Below, in pieces: positions 36,811 through 49,344 of a stretch of DNA of 64,000 nt. Each line of letters begins with the position of its first letter. The stretch's first letter is position 1. This stretch comes from Volutella citrinella (Eukaryota; Ascomycota; Sordariomycetes; Hypocreales; Nectriaceae). Both the position numbers and the translations under genes were made by a program. The notes beneath the pieces are model-generated. The model saw nothing but the letters and a program-made list of their open reading frames with translations, was not told the DNA's origin and ran no database searches. The DNA lies in the NCBI GenBank assembly GCA_034401135.1, contig JAWZSP010000003.1, positions 1,612,001-1,676,000 on the forward strand. Direction: 5' to 3'.

Positions 36811-37286
36811 ATGGCGTCCACCTTTAGGTACGCAGCAACCCGCCAAGGTCGATATTGCGCCCAGATCCCTTTGCCTCGGCTCGCCTATCGATGATCCGCC
36901 CTCGCTCTGCCCTCCCGCCTGCTTCGTCTTTTAGCTGACATCTCCCGCTCGATAGCCAGGTTCTCCCGCTCCTCGTCCTCTTTGTAATCCTTTCCGTCTG
37001 CGGCTGGGTTCTCTACCAGGTCTGGCTCACCTCCAACAAGTTCCAAGAGACGGCCGCAGAGCGCATGGGCAAGAAGAACGTCGTATTCACAAAGGACGGC
37101 ATGCGCGTCGGCGTCAAGCAGATGAAGACGGAAAAGTATGTCGACAAGACCCAGAGCTGGGTCGTCAAGGCTTGGAACCTGGGGTCCGCCAGCAATATGG
37201 AACAGGAAAAGGCTAGGTTGGTGTTGCTGCCGAATCATACATGCGGGGTCCATCTGCTAATCTCTAGCTACAGCAAGCGCAAGTGA
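36811..37286 (+). CDS. small single-pass membrane protein, conserved-looking, function unknown
   Basis: Three exons, 36811-36827, 36956-37216 and 37268-37286, give 98 residues. The first exon holds only five codons and two bases. A strongly hydrophobic helix covers about residues 8-30 (VLPLLVLFVILSVCGWVLYQ), so the protein looks like an N-terminally anchored membrane protein. The rest is soluble and basic: ERMGKKNVVFTKDGMRVGVKQ, then YVDKTQSWVVKAWN, ending YSKRK. The 51 nt second intron has no stop and keeps frame, so retention would still give a complete protein. I recall similar short fungal proteins with the MGKKNV..TKDGM..GVK pattern but no assigned function. It may sit in the ER or mitochondrial membrane. 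The tiny first exon is supported by a good donor (AG|GTACGC) and by giving the membrane helix a start codon. Confidence 0.8.
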
Positions 37287-38096
37287 GCGGCTGGCACTCT
37301 GATGTCTTATTTGTTACAATCGATACCCGAAGAATCCGAATCTCTCCCGGCCGGCGATGGGTGCGCATCGAGCCGGGTGTCTTTTATGCGCGAGCGTGAT
37401 GGAGGCGTCACCATGGAAACGAGGATATTCTATGAAATGGAACCGAATCAACCAGTACGTGGGAGGGAAGGCAAGCAAACGGGTGTGTTTAGGTGTCAGT
37501 TGTATGTCCACGGGCTGCCTGCCATAGCAGGGCGCTGGTTTTTCTTGGAGAAGGGCCAACTGGCCAAACGCGAGCAGCTGCGTGAAGCCTACATGTGTGG
37601 AGGATTTGTGCTGAGTGCAGCGTGGCCAATGAGCCACTTACGCCTAGTTACTGGCATTGAATAACTGAATACTCTCAACCCCGATCTCGGACGGTGGGCT
37701 GGCTTACAAGTCACTGGTTGCTTGACTTCTCATGCTCTGTTGACTGCAACTTGACTTGGTCCAAAGAATAGGCTCGCGCGAGATCTACTATGTAGTTGGA
37801 AGCGATTTTTCCAAAATTGCCGACAAATCTCAAAGCACCATATCACATTATGGGACCCTAAATCCTCGCGTTGCCAGAGCCCACTACAGATGCATGAATC
37901 GATCATCGCTTTTAGAAAGAAACAGTTTAGGTAGGCATCCAATTCTTCATAGAGGCTCCCCTCTCTTTTGAACTCGCTCCAGTTGAACACGACCAAAAAA
38001 CCACATCTCCTTAGAAAATCGTAATTTGTGCCCAATCCAAGGGGAAGTACACTGCAAATTCCTTCATAGGAAAACAAGGCATTTGACGCTAGCTTA
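37287..38096. other. convergent 3' region, no gene recognised
   Basis: About 800 bp between the stop codons of the small membrane protein and the Zn2Cys6 factor. It should hold both 3' UTRs. Open frames on both strands overlap and resemble no family. Confidence 0.55.
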
Positions 38097-40160
38097 CTAC
38101 GAGATGGTAGGGCCTAGCTGCAGCATGGAACCAACCTTGCTCTCGTCTCCCTTGCCTGATGTGCCCATGGCCTTGCTGAGAAGCTCTGCCTTCTGCTGCT
38201 CCCGCTGCTGCAGCAACATGGCCTCCCGCTGTTGGTGCGGGTTCAGGGCGTACCCGGGGTTCGGGGGGGCTGTTCTCGCGGAGAGCAGCTTTTCAAAGTT
38301 GTGTGCCATGGGGTACGGGCTGGCCATCAGCCCATCTCGTCGGATCAGCATGGAAGGCATACGGAAATTGAGCTAAAAAAAAAAAACGAATGTTAGCAAC
38401 CGAGGAGTACTAGTACTGTTCAAGATGTGCAAGCCGACCTGGTTCAGAATGTGAGCGTAACGCACGCCCAGCTGGTCGCCGATGTAGACCAATCGGCCCC
38501 TCGCCCATGCTCGCTGGGCATCAGTGGTGTAGTCTTGCCCAAGCACGGTCGTCAGGGGCCACGTGAGGAAGTATCCAGGCAGACCCTTGAGCGCATCCTC
38601 TTGGCCGCATCCGAATGAGGAGAGATTGGCGACTTCGAGCAACTCCCGGCGCTTGACAAACCATCCCAGCTGGTATGGCACAGAGGCAATGATGTCCGTG
38701 ATCGTGTCGACGCAGGTTCGAGCGGCCGTCGCATATTCCGGCGTTGTCCTGTAGTCGACCGGAGAGCAAACCCATGCAGCGCAGCGCACAATCAGGGACG
38801 CCAGAATGATGCGCGAACATCGCATAAGATTCCAGATGCTAGCAATCCAAAGGTCCCTGTATACGTCCACTCGACCGGGGAACACCTCTGCTTGCGCGTA
38901 GTTCCCGTTGGGGACATTGTCCTCCCACGTTACCGCCTTGTACGCAAAATGATCTGGAAGAGTCTGTGTCCAGGCGACGTGCTGCTGATCGAGAGTCTGG
39001 CACCGCCGGATCAAGTCAAGAAGTATCTCTATGTTCTCTGGGCTTCGTGAGAGCGTTGACATGAGACGATTGACTTCGGCTCTCAATTCTGAGGTGCGAA
39101 TGTTGAGTCTCTGGCACTCGGAGCCGTACTTGTTGTTGACTGCATCTGAAATCCACCACTCAGGGCCCATTACCGGGGCCTTTCCAGAAGTAAGAGCGTG
39201 GATAATCTAAACAATCTAGTCAGTATTTGGACTTCTTTCCCTTGCCAAGCCTAGTTTGAAGCCCAGCTCTCTGGGGGCTGAGAACCTACCATTTGCGTTC
39301 GCACAGTGACGAACAGCGAAAGACCAAGTTTGTTCTTGGCCTGCTTTCGGCCTCGAGCCTTGGCTAGTTGAATGGCGCCTTCGATGTGAGAACCCCAGGC
39401 CAAGGTTCCCAACTGTTTTGCCGTGATATTTTCGTATAGGCCTAGCATGAGGACCGCGGCAAGAGTCGAGTCTTGCAGGGCTTCCTGCGGATCCTTCAAA
39501 GCAGCAAAAGTGGCAGAGAGAGCTTTGGTGTAGTGGCTCAATGCTTGTTGTTCAAAGTTGACCCCAGTACCAACGCGGTTACCGAATGACGCTACAGCAC
39601 AGGCGTCAAACGCATGCTTGAACTGGGGAGCAGGTGTATCGGGCTTGAGGAGGGGAATGACGAATTCCATGTACCCTCGAGTGTTGTCTTCGCCGCTCGA
39701 AGGAATCAGCACGAAATTGGACAGAAAGTGGCAAGTAGCTTGCTGCTCGATGGGTTGGTTGAGGGTTGCCAGAACTGTTGGGGTATTTTTGTGTTCTGAA
39801 AGCGCTCTGGAAACATCTCGCAAGATTGCCGAGGAAATGCTGGCAGGTTCTGTCTTGCCCTGCTTCAACGCCAACGCCTTCTTGTTAGCTTTGCGTGCTC
39901 TCCGTTCAGTGGCCTGGGTCTCGTTCCGGAAGACAAGGTCGAATTCATCTTTGTAACCAGGACACTGTCTCCTCGACTTGGCACATTGGTTGCAAGTGGG
40001 CTTCGTTTCATCACACTACCAAGAGAAAATATGTCAGCGGGAGGAATACTTGATACGGACCATGGTGGTCCGGGCTTGAGGATTTTGTTGTACCCCATAC
40101 CTTGATTCTCCGAGTTCTGCACATTTGGCAGCCTCGGGATGGTTTTCCGCAATAAACCAT
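38097..40160 (-). CDS. Zn2Cys6 fungal transcription factor
   Basis: Four exons on the minus strand, 40160-40101, 40015-39290, 39206-38439 and 38372-38097, give 609 residues. The N-terminal binuclear cluster is complete: Cys11, 14, 21, 28, 31 and 38 with spacing 2-6-6-2-6, split by the first intron after RIK. A basic linker follows (ERRARKANKKALALKQGK). The rest resembles the fungal-specific transcription factor domain (for example AAVLMLGLYENI, GSHIEGAIQLAKARG). The last intron uses a weak donor (CAG|GTCGGC) and a 12-T acceptor tract; reading through would instead end about 20 residues later. The exon 4 tail is Gln-rich (HQQREAMLLQQREQQK). The target is unknown. No biosynthetic cluster flanks it, so a pathway-specific role is not suggested. 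The closest annotated types are uncharacterised C6 regulators. Confidence 0.92.
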
Positions 40161-43100
40161 GATGGCGGATGGTGCGTAGCTAAGTTGGGAGCGATGCTGG
40201 TATGGAAGAGGGTGCGAGAAGATATATCCTGGATGGTGGGAGGCAACTAGGTAAGTCGAGGAGATGTTCTGCGACTTGACAACCCCCGGTGAAGGACAAT
40301 GATGGGGGTGTGGACGTAAGGAAGTGCAAGGTCACGTATGGCTATTGCTAACCCAGGATGGAAAGCCAAGACAATGTGAACTTGCTTCAACTGACTGGCG
40401 CTGAATGCGGGAAGTGCTGGGTGGACGAGTGAGGCGAGTCAAAGCTTGGCAAATCTGGAGGTGGCGATGCCAACCTGAGGAAGAAACGGCTGTAAGATCC
40501 AAGATGTCCGGAGCAGGGAAGTAGGGATCGTTGATAGGTGGCCGGTGAAGATGAGAAGCGAGGAGTGAGGGTGGAATTGAGGGTTGAAAGGAGGTGCCCG
40601 CAAGGTATGGATGTAGAAGATGGCGATGGTAGAACCCCGTCCGGAAAAAGAAAAAAAAAAACGAAGCCGAAGTGATGTCAATGACAGGCGCGTAATGGTT
40701 CTTGCTATTGCTCTTGTTGTCAGTGTGCTGTTGTCGTTGGGGCCTCTTGTGTGTGGTGTTGGAGGCACGAAGGAGTGGGCGATGATGAATCAGACGGAGG
40801 CGCACACGAACTCGGGGTGTTCATGTGTAGTGCCAAGATGAGGGGAGAGGCACATGAGACGATAAGAGGACAAGAAAAATGAATGGGGAAAAGAACGGAG
40901 CGCTCGCAGGCCAGGGTCGAGCGAGTGATCGTGTTTGCTTGTTTGGTCTCTCCGCCTCACACAGGATTTGAGGAAAGCATGTACAGTAGCACCGTCGTAA
41001 TACGGCGCAGAAGGGATAGTAGACTGTCCACACTGTCTCCTCCAAGGAAAGGCACCGTCGTAGCAGCGGTGGAACCAACCGAGGCCGCACCAAAGAGAGG
41101 GGGGGTAGAGAGACGAGGATGGGCAAGGATTTGAACGGTCAGGACCTGGGGCAGCGGATGACAACCTTTGAAATCGGGATGGAATGACAGCCAAGGGGAG
41201 GTAGTAGCCAAGGTTCAAGACAGACCAGGCTGCAATTGGGTATGTATGCTCGGGTGGAGGCCGAAGATGCAGTCGTAGAAGACGTGGGCCAGGACAGGGG
41301 TGCGACTTTGACGGTGCCTGGTGTTGCTGGTGTTGTTGCTTTTCCCTAGCCGGCCCCTAAGGATGCTATAGCCCAGGGATGCCACAGATTTTGACAAGAA
41401 GAGTGGTTGGTGATGCTGCGTGCCCGGGGCCTTGTGTCCGTTACTGATGTGTAGGAGCAGCAGTCTCACGAGCGGGCCCTCAACGGAAGGAAAGTAAATC
41501 GTCTGTTTCAAGAGATTAAGACGGCCAGGTTGACGACAGAGAAGGACTAATGGAAGTTGGCAGGCGCAAGAGCTAAACCTTCCATGGCTGGCACCTGAGG
41601 GAGCTAGAGGGGAGCTGGGCAGCCGATCCAGGGTCCACTGGCTCTATTAGGTACTTGCTACGTTAGAGTGGTGAGGTTAAGGTGCTAAGGGTGCGGAAGG
41701 AAGCCAGCCACTTGGGAGCCCCGGAGAGGGGAGCCGAGGCTCGATTCATCAATTCACCACCTACCACACCGGCTCACTCACCCTCAAGTCCTCCACCGTG
41801 TGCCATGTAGACTCGGCGCCACAACCACTTCTCGCTCGCGACAGCACACAGCACGCGCCGCGTTGAGTTGATTGCATTGCATGCGGGTGCTGCCTCTCTG
41901 GTACTGCAATTTCACCCTCTTCGTCCCTATCCGCCCCGTCGGGTTACGCGAGCGCGAGGGAACCCGGCCGCAATCCACCAGCAGGCGAGGTCACGAACCA
42001 ACGAGCACGGCGCGACGGCGAGAGCTGGACGGGCCGGCGCAGGAAGTCGTCCATTCCACCCGTCCTTCAGTGTGCTACGTAAGGGCCAAGAGATCTGTAC
42101 GTCGGAGTTGTACTGTGATGAATTGCCTGAGTCGAATGAAGGGTACGTACCGCTCAGAACTGCTTGATTGGTGGTGGCGGATGATGCCGTAGCCCATGTT
42201 AGTTCCAAAGGGCTCGGGCCATCTGGAGGGGCGCACTACCACAGCCCTGCCGCTCTTTCAAACGCGCCACCAACTGCTAAACGAGTCATCACCTGCTCGA
42301 TGCACTTCACCACCACAGACGGACGACTCCATCCGTCGTTGGGGACTGTGAATTGAGTAGCCCATCTTCCAGGCACGTCAAAGACGATCCATTACAACTG
42401 AATCTGGCGTCCATATCCACCCATGCCATCGCTACTACTATCTGGGCAATCACCGTCGATCAATGTCACCATGCTGACACGGCTACGGCTTGATAAGCGG
42501 CAGTTTCTTGGCCATGGCATGCCGCATCTACGCATCCATGGCAATAAGACTTGAATGCCGGCCTTAACCCCGCGCGCCACCGATCTGCAATTATTCAAGT
42601 CAGCCGCCCAACACGGCAGCTCGAGTCAGGTCTAGTTGGCGAGCTAATTAGCACTGGCAATCGAGAATCGGGCGTGCAGCTGCGTGAGGAGCAAGCAAAC
42701 TCATCGCACGCGTCTGCCAGAAACAGGCAAACATGGAAACGTGCACATCCATCTGTCGCCTTTGGCTCTGCTTGGGGCGCAGTTCTCCTGGCCGGTGCCA
42801 TTGAGCTAGTCGCATGGAGCCAGGAGCTTCCGCACCTTTACAACAGCCATTGTTCCTAGTGTGAACGCTTCAGCCTCGACTAACTATCCGCGACGTGCAT
42901 GGACTCATCCACATTGCTCCATCCACAAGTGCTCCGGGTCGCTAAGCTGTCGCTGCGATTGATTCCTAGCTCCCCGGCAGATGGAGCCGCCCTTGTCTCG
43001 GACGCCGCGGCTTCGGGCCCGTGCGTCAACCACCCTCAGGAGTCAGACGGGGGCTATTACAGGCATCGGCCCTGGCGCCTCGCCGTTGAGTGTTTCACTG

Positions 43101-44146
43101 CTGCCTCCCACCGTCCCTCGACCCTCCACTCTCCAAGCCTCTCTTCACTTGCACGGTCAACAGAGGTTTCGCCCTATTTTTGGCGCAGTGGGGGGGAGAG
43201 AAAGAGGGCATCCAATCAACTATCCCCAAACCCTTGAGGATCCTCGTCCTCCTGCAGGGTATGGACGTCGGCAGTTGAGAAGGAGGCCTTGGAATCAGAA
43301 CACAGCACTTGGCAGGCCAGAAGCACTCTCCTCTCTCCTCAACTCGTTTTCCTCCGCTGTTTGCCGTCTTCGGCGGCCCGTTGCGCACCCGTTGCGCACA
43401 CTTTGGAAGTTGGGGGCAACCACCTTGTCTCAGCCAGAGACATGCGTCGTATCCAGTCGACGCCAATGCAACAACAGACAGCCCTAGATGATCGATCACT
43501 GCACGGACGGCAAGTAGCACCGTGGCATGCCACCACTACTGCGTGCTGCGTGCTTCAGGCCAAAGTCATGCTTCAGACTTGTGTGGAATCAATTGGCACT
43601 CTATTCGTGTCGTCTCCAATACGCAGTCACATCCTGCTAGATCAAATAGATAAAGCGCAAAATCGCGGGCGCCCTCTGCCCTCCGCCACCTACCCCCAGT
43701 GACGAGGTCATAAGTCCTTGGCTATGGGAGTCGAGGTTGCTACAAGGCTCCCAGATCCTCACGCGGGGCACCCACAGCTTGAAGAAAGGTCGCTACTAGA
43801 TTTGCCCCTTATGGCAAGAGAATTCCGATGCTCGCTTTGAAATAATCATGATACGATACATCACTCTAGATTCTTCACCATCCAGTGCCCAGTGCCCAGT
43901 AGTAATACCTAGTGTCCCTCTTCCCCCGCCCGAATCCCAGGGCTCCTCTGCGCTCTATGATGGCTTTTCTTCCCCTCTCTTGCCCCTCCCACCCCTCGTC
44001 GGTGTATAAAATATTAGAAAAAAGCAAAGTGAGGTTTCATCTAGCTCCAGGCCTTTCGCGGCCTGAGTGTCAGGTGAAGCGGCCGCCACCTAAACGTCAC
44101 CCCCCCATCATGCAGCCTGCCAGCATCTTCGAGGCGCGATGCACGA
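40161..44146. other. 4 kb upstream of the Zn2Cys6 factor, no gene recognised
   Basis: The region lies between the start of the transcription factor and the MSN5 stop, so it holds the regulator's promoter and the MSN5 3' UTR. The first 1 kb is purine-rich on the plus strand (a pyrimidine-rich leader on the minus strand). A 7 bp motif CAGTGCC recurs at 43871-43890. Open frames are unconvincing on either strand. Confidence 0.45.
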
Positions 44147-47100
44147 CTAGCCTTCGAACAAGTTGGAGACACCCTCGAGACCATCCGGAGTGGCTCCACG
44201 GACACCAGGCATGCCGCCTGACCTTGTGGCTACGGCGGGCGGCCTCGCGGGCTCTGTCATAAACTCCTGGGCCATTTTGCTGCGATTGTTCCGTTTGCCA
44301 CGCCCCTCACCCCCAAATCCACTACTCTTGGGGAGCTTGCCCATCTCGGATACACTGACACCCTTGAGATCCTTGAGAAGATCTAGCACTAGCGCTCGTT
44401 GCTGTCGTGTGTGCGCCCCGGGTTTGCTCATGTACGCCGACAAACGGTCCAGCTCCGCTGGGTTCACGTCGGGCAAGGAGAGGAGCACATCCCTCGGCGT
44501 GGATGTGACTGGACTGTAGTGCACCACAACAGCCGCGATCAGAGCAGCCAACTCCTTCTGTAGCTCGACAAAGTAAGGCTCGTGGAAGGATGTGAGGCAC
44601 GCCTTGAGGACATCCAGCGAGATGTACTCCCGGATCGCCGTTGCAGTTGCCGGGGGCACGGGCCAGGGATCGGCAGCTGCAGATCTTTCCCGGCCATCCT
44701 GCGACTGCTGTGCAGCTGCCTTTGACGTCTGGCCATCAATGAGGTGAAACTCGGGGACAAGGGAGATGAAGAGACGTAGGATCATGCTGCAACACCTGCT
44801 ATCGCGCATCCGGATTCCATGCGTGCAGAAAACAAGAAGCGGCTCGACAACCTCCTGGTGAATGAGGCAGAACCGTCGCAGGGTTGGAAACGCGCTTCCC
44901 GAGTCTTCCTGCCCGACGCTTTGAAGCGCCCGTGACTTCAGCGTTGGCGGGTCTAAGAGCGACAGTCAATACAATCTGTTCATCCCGTGTAAGAGGATAT
45001 GGGCCAAACTTACTTGGCTTGGTTGGATCTAGGAAGTCAGCCACCATCAGAACCGCTGTGTATGTGACCTGGCGGAGAATGCTCTCGGCCTTCATCTCCT
45101 CCTTGAGCCCAGCCTCACCATCCGCTGCCACCGACTGCTGTTGTTCCATTTTGTCCCACTCGCCGTGGATCTTTGCATCCATTTGCTGGAAACATGAAGA
45201 CAAAAGTTGTGGAAGAAAGTGTTCCCGGTGGTCTACAGGGCAATCATCCACCAGATATCGCACCAGGTTCAGCAAGTTACTCTGCTGGTGTGTTGAGAGC
45301 CAGATGGAATCGGTGAATAGCGCCTTGGAGAGGGGCGCTGAGAGGCCCTCGAAACCGTAGAACTGCATGTCCAGCCTGCTCATGCAGTAGATAATGGCGT
45401 AGGCCGTCTCACGTACGAACCGTACGGAACCACGAATCGTTGAAGCCAGCCCCTCGATTGTGCCTCTCTTGTCAATGACACGGGCGTAGAAATCATCCTT
45501 ACTACCTTCTGAAATGCCAGCTTGCCAGAACCGGTCGCTCAAAACGCGATGGACCATACCGCGCATGTCAGCCGGTAGGCCGACCCAGTTGTCTGGGTTG
45601 TGTGAAGCATGGGCGAAACTGCGAGGTTAGTGAGAATGATGCTGGTTGGCTCGAGCCGCTGGAAAACACACCTGAGAAACTCCAGCAGGTCGGCTAGAAT
45701 ATTGGAAAAGCCTTCCTGCCATAGCGCATACGACGCTTTAAATGCATCGGAGGATTTGTCAAGCCGTTCCACCGAGAAAGCGAGGAAAGATTTGGTGGAT
45801 CGGAGCGGCAGTAGCTATGGAGTGTTAGAAATTGAAGAGACAGAATATCCATAGTCCTTACCTTCAGCCGCTCTTCAAGCTCATTCTGCAATGAAAGTCC
45901 CTCGGCATCGAGTTCACAAGAGCCCCAATCTCGGATTTCGTGGGCCCTTCGGCTGGCGAGGTATGCCTGAGCTTTGTCGAGCCCAAGAAACTCGCAGAAG
46001 CTAGAGTACGATTTGAGGGCTGACCGAATGTTCTCGTTCTGCCATTGGGCTTTGACAGGGTCGATGAAGTCGCGCAGTTTCGGAATCTTCGCCTGGGCGT
46101 CTATGCTCGTGGCGCGATGTCTAGGATATGCGTCAGCTGGCAATGTCAGAGCTTTCCCGAGCAATACCAACATGATGATAAACAAGAAGCTCCTGTAAGC
46201 GATGGATCGCTTTTCGTCCAGAGTCCCAGAGGACATCATCTCCTTGACTCGGTTCTCGATTTGATCGTACACGCCCTATTCTATAGTATTAGGGAAACGG
46301 ATTTGCAAAATGCAATGCCAGGGCGAATTACCAAAAGATGATCTGGCATCTCGGAAGCCAGTCTTTGAAGCTCCACCATGCTTTCGCCTTGCAAATCCTT
46401 GATGGCATCGTTGAATGAACGATACTCTGGCTGCAATGCTGGCCATGTCATCAGGATATGCTCCAGAACCTTGAGCATGAAGTTTGCATTTTTGTTTAGG
46501 GCGGTGGTCGAGAAGTAAACAAGCAGTTGTAGCGTTCGCTTCCGAATCATTGGGTCCTATGCCAAAATTAGCAACGTCATTATTGGGAGCCATCCCCAAT
46601 CCCGCGACGTACCTCAAAGCTCATCTCCAAGAGTTTGTTGCACCATGCTTCCAAATTGGATTCCAGTTCTTGTTTTTGTTGCTCCTGTGTTTGTCAGACC
46701 TCCGATAACGCGCTCGAGGTAAAACACATCACACGTACATATTCTGCCTGACGGCTTCTCCTCCACTTCATGTAGCCCTTCAGCGTAGCCTCGATGACGG
46801 TGAACTGCGAGTCCACTCGCAGGACTTGCATAGAGTGTTTCGAATACGTTTGTTCTAGTTGTGTGAGCGGCAGGTTCAGTGTCATAGACTCGGCCACTTA
46901 CTGTTTAGGGGAGGCTGGCCGTCATAGAGATGGACAAGGACATCTTCCGTCCGGCCGAGGATGTATGATATGGCATCCACCAGTTTCAACTGGACAATGG
47001 CCTCGATGACTTGGGAGCTGTAACGGCGATAATTTCCTAGAAATGCGTGTCGTTCTGGTATGGTGTCTGTGTCCTCCATCAAAAACAAAAATGTAGGGTC

Positions 47101-48543
47101 TTGCGTGTCTTCAGGCAAGTTTTCGTAGCGAACCAATCTTGAGCTGCAGGTTTCGAGAAGCGGTGCAATCATGGGAGTCACGAGGTCGCTAGGGCCGATT
47201 GCTCTGTTGCTGAGCAGTCTCGTCCAGGTGACAAGTACGGGAATCGAGACCATCAGGCTCTGACTTTGGACAACCTGGACTAGCAGATTGAGGAAATCCT
47301 CCTTGGCTACCTCGGCGGGCAGCTTGGTCGATTTTCGATCAAAATAGTCGCCTAGACAGGAAAGCATCTGAACACCAGGGGGTCAGTATCCACAACACAG
47401 AATGACGCTCGCCATTCACGCACCTCTGACAACTTCTTTAGCGTCTGATATTTGTCCTCGTCGATATCCTCGGGGTCGACAGTGGACCACTCGTAAAGGC
47501 GTTTGCAAAGGTCGATTGATTGGCGGCTGAACATGGGTGCGACCAAGTCACGGAACTCATCGTCCGTGAAGTTGGCACGGCAATAGAGAGCATGGAGCGC
47601 TTCCAAAGCAGCCTATCGGTTATACGTCAGTCAATCGTCCCTCGACGGATAATAAAACAGGGATTACCTTTTGAATAGCAATATGTTGGGAAGCCAAGCC
47701 AGCACACATGACTTCGACGCAATGGGCGGCAGAGACGGCCTTGGGGATCGCCCACGGCATGAGTGATAGAAAAACAGAGAGAGCTTTTAGTATGCAAGCC
47801 TTTACATCCTCGTTGTCCTTGGGCGCTGAGTTGAGGCAGTAGTTGAGAAACTCGGCAAGACGGCTCAGCCAACCTTCGTGGCCATGCCGCACGTCTGGCC
47901 CTGGCTGTCGGTTCGGAAATGCTTCGACGAGGACGGCCGTGGGAGTGAATATCTCGACGCACGCTTTGCTGAGGACGCCTTCTCTCATAGCCACCACAGA
48001 GTCGTCGCCAGTGAAGACCTCGTCTGAGAGGTTCTCCAAAACAAACATGACAAGCTCTTTGTGGACAGAGGAGTCTGGAATCTGCCATAGCTGCACCAAC
48101 ATGGCATCCATATCCATCCATTCAGCTCCCCAGCAGCGCTTGGCCACCTCGACCCAAAGCTGAGCAGTCTTGTTCCTCAGGTAAGCGGGGTCCTCCTTCG
48201 ATACCGCCTGCCCAAGCTCAATTACCCAGCCCCGGACGGCATCAGCCTGGACTGGCGAGTAGGTAGACCATTTGAACCTGATTGCATGTTCTAGGAGGGA
48301 GAGCGCGTAGTGGCGGACGACGGGTAGCCGCGACTTGTCGGACGCGAGACTATAGCCTTGCAGAGGTGCCTCGGCAGTGTCCTTGATCTCCTCAAGGAAA
48401 GCTTGGGCTTGTCGGCGGGCATCGTTGGTCGAGAAGGGGCTGTGGACAACTTCCAACGCTTGGTGTATCTGGGTCAAGACCTCGCTGCCCCCGCCATTTC
48501 CAGCATCGGCCGTGGATGGCACCGAGTTACCGTTTGCTGCCAT
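44147..48543 (-). CDS. MSN5: exportin MSN5 / exportin-5 type karyopherin
   Basis: Eleven exons on the minus strand, 48543-47668, 47612-47424, 47367-46902, 46854-46739, 46684-46613, 46556-46332, 46275-46172, 46120-45862, 45814-45672, 45618-45014 and 44952-44147, give 1286 residues, close to yeast Msn5. The protein is a HEAT-repeat solenoid. The N-terminal Ran-binding region has [24 protein letters not shown] and [40 protein letters not shown] and the middle segment [28 protein letters not shown] support the family. It carries phosphorylated cargo and some transcription factors between nucleus and cytoplasm with RanGTP. The 51 nt intron 7 uses a GTTGGT donor; it is predicted from family sequence (FIIIHRAT) and keeps frame if retained. 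The C-terminal 80 residues are low-complexity. Small exons mean a minor boundary error is possible. Confidence 0.93.
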
Positions 48544-49344
48544 GAGTGGTGGGGTGGTTCGGTATAGGTCGGTGAGTGATCTTTACGGCACCACGCACCG
48601 GAGGCGAGGGTCTCGTTGCACAAAGCGCGCTCGGAAGGGGGTGTTGTAATCGCGAGACGGTGACGGTGGCTCAGGGAAGCATGGAGGGGGGTCGACGACC
48701 AGGCGTGTGTAGAATCGGGGACGGATGCGCTGAGGGCGCTGCGAACAGGGCGCACAAGCAAAGACTGAGGGCGCAGGCCGGACGAGAGGCGGAGGGGAGG
48801 CTTGCACAGAAAGCGAGAGGCAGAAGAGCTGGGTAAAGCAAACTGCCAGAGGTTGGGCGGTTGGAATCTGGCGGGCAGAGGAGTGGGATACTAAGAGGAT
48901 GCTGGTCTGGCGCCGATTAGACGGGAGCAAAAGTGTTTGGGCTGAGAGCTTGGCTGGGCCTAGCGAAAAAGCCAGGCCTGGGCGCCTCAGCCAGCGGGCA
49001 GCGGCTGGGCACGAAGCCCCAGGTGCTGCGCTGGCGGGGGTAGCCCTGGCGAGCGTGGCGCCAGCGACCAGTTACACCGCGCAGAGCAACGCCCGGGCCC
49101 TTGTGAGAGCAGCCCGTCCAGTCTCCAGAGCGACTCCAGCGTCTGCAAGGCTGAGATGGAGTGGAGCGAAATTGTCACCATCGCAACCCAACCTTGCTCC
49201 AGTTCGCATTTCCATCACCGCTATTTCTGTAATACTCTTCTCCTTCCTCTTGATTCCAACCCTTTTGCCTTCCCTCCTTTCATTCCTCCTCCCTTGAGAA
49301 TTCTGCCGTTATCGGGGGAATTATCAGTGGCAGTGTAGAGTAGT
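48544..49344. other. MSN5 promoter and DPH7 3' region
   Basis: About 800 bp between two minus-strand genes. It is expected to contain the MSN5 promoter and leader and the 3' UTR of DPH7. No gene was recognised. Confidence 0.55.

Noticed and set aside
37302..37664. A 120-residue plus-strand frame after the small membrane protein
   Set aside because: No family resemblance and it lies where the 3' UTR is expected.
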